The position numbers were made by a program, and so were the translations under genes. This document shows, in pieces, positions 56,180 through 64,000 of a stretch of 64,000 nucleotides of DNA. The notes below the pieces were generated by a model. It had not been told where the DNA came from, made no database searches, and saw nothing but the letters and a program-made list of their open reading frames with translations. Position 1 is the stretch's first letter. Each line of letters starts with the position of its first letter. The stretch comes from Antedon mediterranea. Lineage: Eukaryota; Echinodermata; Crinoidea; Comatulida; Antedonidae. The DNA is taken from NCBI RefSeq assembly GCF_964355755.1, contig NC_092676.1:1716288-1780287 (forward strand), written 5' to 3'.

Positions 56180-57029
56180 TACTTCAGGTCCCTGATTGTG
56201 ATAAGAAACCAATACGAGAATGAACGATTCGCGTGAGGCAGATTTACTAGAAAAAAACAAGTCGATTTTGAAGCAATAGAAAATTATTATCATAATAAAA
56301 CTAGATTTGAAAAATCAATTGTGTGTAAATGTAGGTTAGCATACTGTTTTATCACTGAAGTCGTAAAAAGTCATCTACATTTCTTCAAAATTGCTTCATT
56401 TAGGTTTATTATTAGCGTCAGTATTCAATGTTGGTTCTTTATTTAGAATTAATTTACACTTTGAATATTAATAATAAATAACATTAGCCCGTTTAGAAGA
56501 AGTAAAACAAACTAATGTGTTATATTTACGTAATATTAACACGTATATGTCGGTTAAATTTAATTAAATACTGGTATACTACAAATTGTTTCATATGTCC
56601 AAGTCATGCATAGTAGTGTTTTTAGTGTGCGCATGAGTCGTGCTCTGGGAGACGTAACAATTTACGCACATGTGATTGTGAAAACGCCATTGAAAACGGT
56701 TGAGCTCGTAAACTTAATTCAATTCAAATTGATTTGCAATCATCGTGTATTTTAAAAGGTCTATAGTTATTTACTAGGATAAGTTCATTATCGCTAACTT
56801 AGGTGGGTAGGCTTTTCACTACCCGGGTAAATATCTATAGCATGAACTGGCCCCCAATGATGTATACAGTGAGAAGATGTATATAATGAATGGCATTATC
56901 TTGTGCCGCCGACGGTATGATTTCATTTCATTCACTTTTATTGCGAGGAGAAAAAACAAGCAAAAATACATAACAGCAAATTATAAAATATCAATTAATG
57001 GAGGTTCAAAAAGATATTACTGTTATTGT
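56180..57029. other. Gene-free stretch
   Basis: AT-rich. No coding region or element recognised. Confidence 0.3.
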
Positions 57030-57358
57030 CAAAAGGCAATACACCAACAAAGGAAAAAAGTCTAAAAATATGAGTCCAATGGAACTGGTGTTATAACCGG
57101 TGGTCTAACTTAAATTAGCAAAAAAAGTTCCTTTGAGTTTTATCAGTCTCACAAATTTAAAGTGATCAACACTAATTACCCAACAAGAAAAACATTACTC
57201 TTGTAATTCGAAAGGCAATACACGTTTAAAAACAAAACATTACCAAAAGGTCTAAAAAATATGAGTCAAAAGGAACCGGTGGTCTAACTGAGATTAGCAA
57301 AATAGTCCCTTTGAGTTTTATCAGTCTCACAAACTTAAAGTGATCAACACTAATTGTC
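57030..57358. repeat. Two-copy tandem duplication, about 150-180 bp
   Basis: AAAGGCAATACAC, AAAAATATGAGTC, CCGGTGGTCTAACT and AGTTTTATCAGTCTCACAAA occur once in each half. Confidence 0.75.
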
Positions 57359-57617
57359 TACTGATATACATCAAGTGTCGGTCTATATTCATTGGCGTGG
57401 CTCCGAATAATACTGTATTGATTTAACTGCAACATTACTTGAGTACATTTCTTTTCCCAAACGTAATCTATATAATTATGGTAATGCATCTTTATAAACC
57501 TAATAACTATACGTGTTTTCACCAAGAGGGTTTAATTATAAATCACAATATTGGTTAACAAAGATCAATTCAGATTAGATAGACTACAAACTCAGACAAA
57601 TGAGCGAGATTATAATA

Positions 57618-57710
57618 TGGTTGAACGCGGTGCGTATAATTGTTGAACGCGGTGCGTATAATGGTTGAACGCAGTGCGTATAAATATGGTTGAACGCGGT
57701 ACGTATAAAT
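57618..57710. repeat. Short tandem repeat, about 21-bp unit, four copies
   Basis: Repeats of GGTTGAACGCGGTGCGTATA with small changes. Confidence 0.8.
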
Positions 57711-57749
57711 CCCTGTGAATCCTCAACAATTCATATTCAGAATTCAAAC

Positions 57750-57990
57750 ATTTTTTTTATTCATTTCTTCTCCATAGGAGGACCCAAAGGTCTGTTCTAA
57801 CAGAGGGCCATGGAGTAGCCTACTTAAGGCACTTGAGACAGTGGCTATGTGGACTACACCGTGGTATGAATTATTTATGATTTCTGCCTTAACATACTGG
57901 GAAAAAATAATGCCACCAGAGTAACCCCCTAGTCTCGAAAAAAGTACAAGGTTCTTTAAATCATAATCGCCATCATTTTTCAGAATCATG
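57750..57990. mobile_element. SINE family S1-related copy, degraded
   Basis: AGTAACCCCCTAGTCTCGAA and AAGGTTCTTTAAATCA correspond to the body of 3989-4304. The tRNA-like head is missing. Confidence 0.5.
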
Positions 57991-58419
57991 ATGACGGCTT
58001 ATATTCAAGTGTATTACGTAATTAACCACTTGATTTCGCATTTTGAATTGAACCACTACCGTACTATGGGTAGTAAAAGAGCATGTGACAGCATCAAGAG
58101 CATTCAGTGACGTCACGAGTGGTAATCACTAGTATCCTTTTATCAGATTGCTCTCTCAAGTTAAGACGCTTCTTGTTTTGTTGATTTTGTCAGAATACCC
58201 CTGGGCGCGCGGCAGCTAGCAATAATACCATAGTATGCCATTTGTGTCGTTGCGATTAAATTGTCGTCAGGCAGATCCTAATCGTCGCGCTTCACCATTC
58301 TATTCAGTAGGTTAATGATATTGCAAATAAAAATAAACGATATATAACGATGGTGGCGCTTGCTAATTAAACATTTAATTGACCGTTAAGTCGCCTGCAC
58401 TGGTCGTCGTGTCTGAACA

Positions 58420-58560
58420 ACATACGCGTAATGTGTGTAAGACCCGATCGTTAACATCATGTACGTATGTGCGTGAAACACCGATATCTAAAAACGCGTA
58501 ATGTGTGTACAGTCCCGATTGTTATGTGCATAGCATGCGTAAAACACCGATATTGTTTTT
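58420..58560. repeat. Two-copy tandem repeat, about 70-80 bp
   Basis: ACGCGTAATGTGTGTA, CCCGATTGTTA and AAACACCGATAT each occur twice. Confidence 0.7.
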
Positions 58561-58980
58561 AAAAAATAAATAGGCATATAGGGCCTATGCACAATTTACG
58601 TCAAGACCACCAACGCGGTATCAATATTACACGATTGTTATTCGATCGTAGATCCGACATTTGGGTGACATGCGTGACGGTCACAACGACAACGCGTCGC
58701 GCTCAATTTGAAGAAATCTTCGACTGAAAATGTAAGTCAATAGCCTAATTATTGATTATTAATAAAAAAAATAAAATAAAATATGGAGATAATATAACAT
58801 GGCCTGCTCTACGGGTGGTATTCATTACGTCACGTATGCAAATCATTTGAGTAATTTGCATATTGGCGGTATAATTCTCATATAGAGTAGGCTAAAGAGT
58901 TTCTGACACGGGTACAAGAAAAACTGGTGTGTTTTAAACCAGTATCTCTACTGAGATGATAAGAATCTGGTTAATCGCTA

Positions 58981-59083
58981 AAGCTTGCTTCCCACTAGCA
59001 GGCGCGGGCAACACAATTATTAGAAGGGCATTTGCTTACGTTGCGTAGATTGCGTTACGTTGCGTCGCTAGTGGGAACCAAGG
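58981..59083. mobile_element. MITE family M2, short
   Basis: AAGCTTGCTTCCCACTAGC to GTCGCTAGTGGGAACCAAG. Confidence 0.7.
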
Positions 59084-60063
59084 ATCTATATTTGTTTATG
59101 TCTTGTACCACGAAATTCTAATAAAAAAAATACATCAAAAATTCTGTTCATGATGGTGTTTTTACTTCTTTAAACATTTTATTATCGCTGATATAAGACA
59201 CAGATCACGTATTAATAAAACATAATAATATGGCTACATAAAACACGTAGGCGCAGCCTACAAATTAAGTTATAGATCATTTAGCATTGAAACAATTGTT
59301 CGAAATTATGTTTAGATGGCATTTATTGTATAAACGTGAGTTGATAATGGAATAACACGGTAAACATGTATTAGTGTACAGATGTATGATATTAATCAAT
59401 AAAACATTTGATATATATCTTTGTGTAAATGTATACGTAAGCTGTTTCTACTACAAACTCTATTTCTGCATTTCTATTTCTGCATTGTTTGAATTATGTT
59501 TCGTCGTCAAAATGACGTGTTTAATAATCATAAAATAAAATCGTAAATTTACGTTGTGTGGATTATAGAGGAATTCCAAGACATACATTCTACATGTCTT
59601 CAACTCACGTGACCACCGCGCGCAAAATATATCTTTCTTTTTTTAATCATGATTGAGACGTAGGATACTTCACATGTTTTTCGTTTATCTTTTGGCTCTT
59701 TCTTTTTTTAAATCTTTTTTATAAATCCTGACCTCAAAATCTGTCTTTTTCAAAGCATGTCTATAATTTTCGTTTTAAATTTAGAATTAATATTGACAAT
59801 TACACGGTCATTGTACGAGGAGGTCGTATAATATTTCGAATATAAACTTAAATTGTAAAAATGATATGAAATTATGACATTTATTTTATGAGTTCCTTAT
59901 TGTATTATTGATATAATAGGTTATCTTGAACTTGTAAGAACTAGGTCCTATCTATACTACATGATGAGGCACATTCAATTAAATTATACAGTTCTAAAGT
60001 TGTATAACTAACTTTTTATGATACACAATAAGAAAGTTCATTCTGAGTTTCACAACTAATTGG
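59084..60063. other. Gene-free AT-rich stretch
   Basis: No coding region or element recognised. Confidence 0.3.
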
Positions 60064-60345
60064 TTCACACTATATGTAAGACGCAACGCATGGATGGATA
60101 TACTATACGCGCGCGTTGCAAATAGTTGACCAACCAAGCGACGGATCATTAGAACTGTCATTGTGCGTTGCGTGCCAGTGGGAACTATAGCATGGCTTCC
60201 ACTATAACGCAACGCAAGCTGAAATGCAAGCGAATTGACCAATCAAAAGCAACAGTTGGACTAAACCATCGCTTGTGATTGGTCATTCGCTTGCGTTGCG
60301 GCTTACGTTCTAGCGTTGCGTCCAAATGGGAACCAAGCTTAAGCT
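60064..60345. mobile_element. Two adjacent MITE M2 copies
   Basis: 60064-60190 (diverged ends) and 60191-60345 (GGCTTCCACTATAACGCAAC to ATGGGAACCAAGCTTAAG). Both have GTTGACCAA or TTGACCAATC inside. Confidence 0.65.
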
Positions 60346-61015
60346 TACAAAATTACGATTAATTATGATTGTAAATATTATTACCTAAGGTACTTATAAA
60401 TTAAGAAAATGAAGGCCTTGTACTCAATCAATGTATTGAGTTAGAAGGTTAATTACAAGCGGGGCCGAATCTGTTATTATTCTATACAAATTATCGTTCA
60501 TATCGATTAACAACGATGAATAGACGTAGCCTATAACGAGAGAGTTAATACAAGAAAACGCGAGCAATTTATTAATTCAATTTATTTCACTAAAGAACAA
60601 CGATTTACAAATAAATTGGATTTTGTTACTACGTAATTAGGAACTAATTTATTCATATATTTTATAGTATTTGAATTAACTGTCTTGCAGTGAATAGTGT
60701 AGTATTCATTCATTCATTTATTTGATCAAAATCACATAAAACAAGTAAATAGGTTCATGAATAAAACAGTATTTTAAAAAAAACATATACAAAAATGGTA
60801 AAATATTTTAAAACATCTAAAACCGTATAAAAACAAAGTTAAAAATATTTAAAAACCATTAAAAATTCTTAAAAGAGATAAAAAGGGTGATAAAAAGTGA
60901 TTTCGATCAGGATCGTCCAAGAAAACCAATAACTCAGATTTATTTCCATTGGAGTCTTTGAGGTAAAAAAAAAATTAAAAAATAGTTAAAAATAAGTTTA
61001 GATGCTATGCCATAG
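60346..61015. other. Gene-free stretch, A-rich at 60755-60985
   Basis: Runs such as AAAACATCTAAAACCGTATA suggest a degenerate retroposon tail. Nothing coding. Confidence 0.3.
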
Positions 61016-61180
61016 AGTGACGATCCATCTATGACGCAACGAAAGAAATTGAACGCAACGCAATATCGTAGCAACGCAAGCGAATTGACCAATGGCAAGC
61101 GACAGTTCGAATTTTTTTCATCGTTTGTTATTTCGTCGAATTTCTTACGTTGCTCTTCCGTCCTTCTCCGGTTGCGTCTC
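61016..61180. mobile_element. MITE family M2, partial
   Basis: ACGCAACGAAAGAAATTGAA, AGCGAATTGACCAATGG and CGTCCTTCTCCGGTTGCGTC remain of the usual layout. Confidence 0.5.
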
Positions 61181-61616
61181 TCAAATTCAAATTCAAATTC
61201 AATTCACATTTATTTACTCATCGTTTATAAATACAGTTTCATAGTATCGGACAAATTAGTTTGTTTTAATTGTTGATTCAATAATATTATATAGCAATAG
61301 GACAGAGTGTGTTTTTTAGGGGATGTGATTACGGGGCGCCGTTTGGGACTTTGCTAATGTGATGGGTGTCGGATCGCCTGAAGGGATTACGTGTAGTATT
61401 ACACACATATCGTTTTATTCATGAACCCTTTACTTGTGATTTTGATCAAATAAATTAATGAATTTCCTCTCGTTCATCGTTTCAACGGGATAAAGTGTCC
61501 CTTAGTAATAATAATAATAATAATAAATACTTTATTTTAACACGGAAAAGCTTGTGTCACCATAAAGGTGTTCTTCTACAAGGCCGTGATCAACTAACAG
61601 TAGTACATTACACATT

Positions 61617-61672
61617 TAAAAATAACAAATTTTAAAAATAACAAATTTTAAAAATAACAAATTTTAAAAATA
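61617..61672. repeat. Short tandem repeat, 16-bp unit
   Basis: Four copies of AAAAATAACAAATTTT, downstream of an (AAT)n run at 61507-61525. Confidence 0.85.
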
Positions 61673-61802
61673 ACAAATTAGAGAACAAAAATATATGAAC
61701 AGAAACCTTAATTACATTTGTGATAAGAGTACAAAATAAATAATAAATCACACCAATAATTTTTTGAAAGTATTCAAATTTGTGGCATTTTGCATTGGTA
61801 AA

Positions 61803-61960
61803 GCAGCTCTGTCTACCAAACTGTATGTGACAAAAAATGTGATGTGCCCACATATTGACAAGATGATGTCATATCACCATATTTTGACATATCACTACCA
61901 TATTTGGGCACATCACGCCTTTTTTATTCAACCAGATTGATAGTGTAGACAGAGCTTAAA
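61803..61960. mobile_element. MITE family M1
   Basis: GCAGCTCTGTCTACCAAACT to TTGATAGTGTAGACAGAGCT. Confidence 0.8.
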
Positions 61961-62423
61961 GGTGATCCTGAACATGGTGTACTAAAGGAGGGCTCTACTG
62001 TATTTGTACTTGAATTACCCGTAGGCTTCTGAAATCATTCCTTAATATTGTAAATACTTGAGCTATACTTATAGAATACAAAACAGATACTATAAATTCC
62101 TGTAATAATTGCAACATTTACTGAAAATATTTAAAATGATACGAAGCACAAAAAAAACAAGAAAACATGATTCATGCATATTTTCAATTGCGTGTGCGAA
62201 ATGCCAATCAGAGAAAACCATTGGAAAGCATACGAAGGAATGCTTACATAAATTAATGACAAAACACAAACAATATATAGAGCAATCTAATCCGATATGA
62301 CAGTTCTGATTTCTTAACACGTTAATGCAGAAGGAATAGGCCAGTATTAATATGTTAATATCAGTATTATACATCAATGCATTTTATTTCGCCACAGTAC
62401 AATGACCCCGCTCCACAAGAAAC

Positions 62424-62581
62424 CTAAAGCTCTGTCTACACTATCAAACTAGTTTGACAAAAAAAGTGTTCCCACATATGGTGGTGATATACCTAAATAT
62501 GGTAGTGATATGACATTATCATGTCCATATATGGGCACATGTATTTGTCACATACAGTTTGATAGTGTAGACAGAGCTTAA
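62424..62581. mobile_element. MITE family M1
   Basis: TAAAGCTCTGTCTACACTAT to GATAGTGTAGACAGAGCTTA. One of the least diverged copies. Confidence 0.85.
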
Positions 62582-62753
62582 TAATGCAAAAAGAAGAAAG
62601 GTAATAACAGTGCGTACAGTTTATTCGCGTATTTGTAGGTGTGCGCGTTAACTGTACAATGTGACGTAACGTGCATGTCGTCACTGATCAGACAGTTAAT
62701 TGGTTTTGGAAATTAGTAATAAATAAAAAGCAAGGAGTTGGTCCAGTTTTGGA

Positions 62754-62947
62754 CAGTGGCGTATACGAAAAGACATGAGGCCCCTGGTTTAGGAATCCTA
62801 AGTGGCCCTCCAATGCTGGAGACCTCTTTAGGCTTTTTCGACATATTTTAATGCCTATTTTATTCCTCAGGGCACTGCTCATGGGTCCCCATAAGCTCTG
62901 GGGCCCCTGGGTTTAGCAAGTGAGCGCTCATAGCCGTTACGCCACTG
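62754..62947. mobile_element. MITE family M3
   Basis: CAGTGGCGTATACG to CATAGCCGTTACGCCACTGG, with interior CCCCTGGGTTTAGC. Best-preserved copy of its family here. Confidence 0.8.
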
Positions 62948-63670
62948 GTTTTGGATCGAATGGTGTAACTGGTATTATTTTTGTTGAAAACCATTGTTTC
63001 TTTAATTCTCTACAAGGCAATATAATACAAGTAAACGAAGTCAACGGTTTATTTAAATTGCAAGTTGGATTTGTGATTCATCTCGTATTTTTCGGTCTTT
63101 TGAGATTTGTATCAACTACTCAACCAGTTAGTCTCTGCACGTCGATATCAAATTACAAACACAATCTCTACAAAATTAAGATCTTTCGATTTTCAAATAT
63201 AATATATATATGTATGTGGTTTCCTCATCTGCGATTTATAATATTCATTCAATTCATTTTTTTTCTGTAAGTCTAAAATATTAGGACTTAACTGATACGA
63301 TATTTAATATGACATGCATGTATTTATTTACATAGATCTGGCAAACGATACAGACGGATTTAATTCGCCTAAATACCTCCCGTAAAATTTCATTCATTTC
63401 ATTTCTGAGTTTTTTTTAATTTACAAATGGTAAAAATTAATTACTTACACATATAAAAATTGATTATTACAACAAACATAAACAAAATTACCACAGAAAC
63501 GTAGAAATATAAAAAAGGTTCACAAAAACGAGACGTTTTTTACCCCGGGTCATTCTGGATCTAACACGTATGGAAACAACCAGCGTGTTGCCTTTTGAAT
63601 CTACAGGTAGCGTACGCTTACACACCTGGATGGAGAGAAGCACGTAAGTAAAGTGTCTACCTTGCTTTAA
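62948..63670. other. Gene-free stretch
   Basis: A 116-residue ORF at 62920-63270 is rich in hydrophobic residues coded by AT-rich DNA, starts inside the M3 element and matches no family I know. No gene is supported. Confidence 0.35.
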
Positions 63671-63831
63671 AGCGTAGTTTCCACTAGAGACGCAACGGAA
63701 GGGCGCAGATCCAACGCAAGCGAGTTGACCAATGACAAGCTATACTAATAATCCATTGCTTGTGATGGGGTCAAATCATTTAAGTTGCGTTACACGTCTC
63801 TCGTTGCGTCTCAAGTGGAAACCCAGCTTAA
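63671..63831. mobile_element. MITE family M2
   Basis: AAGCGTAGTTTCCACTAGAG to TCAAGTGGAAACCCAGCTTA, with GAGTTGACCAATGACAAGC. Confidence 0.75.
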
Positions 63832-63897
63832 AACAAAAAGCAAAGAGACGAGCGTTGAATTTGATCAGAAGTTCAACGCAACAATACGCTCTGCATA

Positions 63898-64000
63898 TAA
63901 TGCCTGGTTCCCACTAGGACGCAACGCAAGGACGTAAACGCTACGTAAAGCTTGGTTCCCACTAGAACGTAACGCAAGGACGTAAACGCAACGCAAGCGT
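63898..64000. mobile_element. MITE family M2 copies, cut by window edge
   Basis: A short piece at 63898-63945 (CTGGTTCCCACTAGGACGC) is followed by a new left end at 63949 (AGCTTGGTTCCCACTAGAAC) that continues to the window end. Confidence 0.7.

Noticed and set aside
62109-62300. Small ORF with CAKCQSEKTIGKHTKEC, resembling a zinc knuckle
   Set aside because: Spacing does not match a known knuckle. It is short, isolated and in AT-rich DNA.

Overview
This is animal nuclear DNA that is AT-rich, has introns, and is dense in transposable elements. The evidence is a 21-coding-exon gene for the spindle-checkpoint kinase TTK/MPS1 (minus strand, 37.1-48.6 kb), non-LTR retrotransposons, tRNA-derived SINEs and many MITEs. 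The lineage cannot be fixed from the sequence alone. A marine invertebrate, perhaps a deuterostome such as an echinoderm, is my guess and no more.

Region 1-36 kb is a plus-strand tandem array of one family of Ig-like, single-pass (type I) membrane receptors. Copies that look intact or nearly so lie at 1-1049 (cut by the window edge), 10954-12033, 20778-21860, 27418-28566, 31405-33624 and 34736-35803. Broken copies lie at 2123-2744 plus 8088-8680 (one gene split by about 5.3 kb of nested insertions), 12324-12611, 12944-13621, 22151-23581 and 30281-30515, and there is a probable dead start near 29815. Every complete coding region is a single uninterrupted ORF: signal peptide, N-terminal module with two cysteines, two Ig-like domains, one transmembrane helix, and a tyrosine-bearing tail. 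Two N-terminal types and two tail types occur in different combinations. One copy carries eleven tandem 28-residue repeats in its tail, each with one tyrosine. Conserved upstream motifs are shared between copies. I take this to be a lineage-specific receptor family, plausibly for immunity or self/non-self recognition, but that role is inference.

The array has been reshaped by a segmental duplication (10163-17426 against 19936-23976), a transposon terminus that always abuts the receptor 5' flank, three LINE remnants at 2.7-17.3 kb plus a LINE 3' end at 33.9 kb, SINE insertions, and two foldback-type inverted repeats whose arms contain tandem repeats (7129-8087 and 17.7-18.8 kb).

Region 36.3-48.7 kb holds a 46-bp minisatellite lying against the 3' end of TTK, then TTK itself. 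The TTK gene has an in-frame tandem duplication of the exons that encode its N-terminal TPR domain, giving a predicted 1174-residue protein with two TPR domains and one kinase domain. Its introns are full of one MITE family.

Region 48.7-64 kb contains no gene that I can support. It holds MITE copies of at least three families, SINE fragments, short tandem duplications and palindromes.
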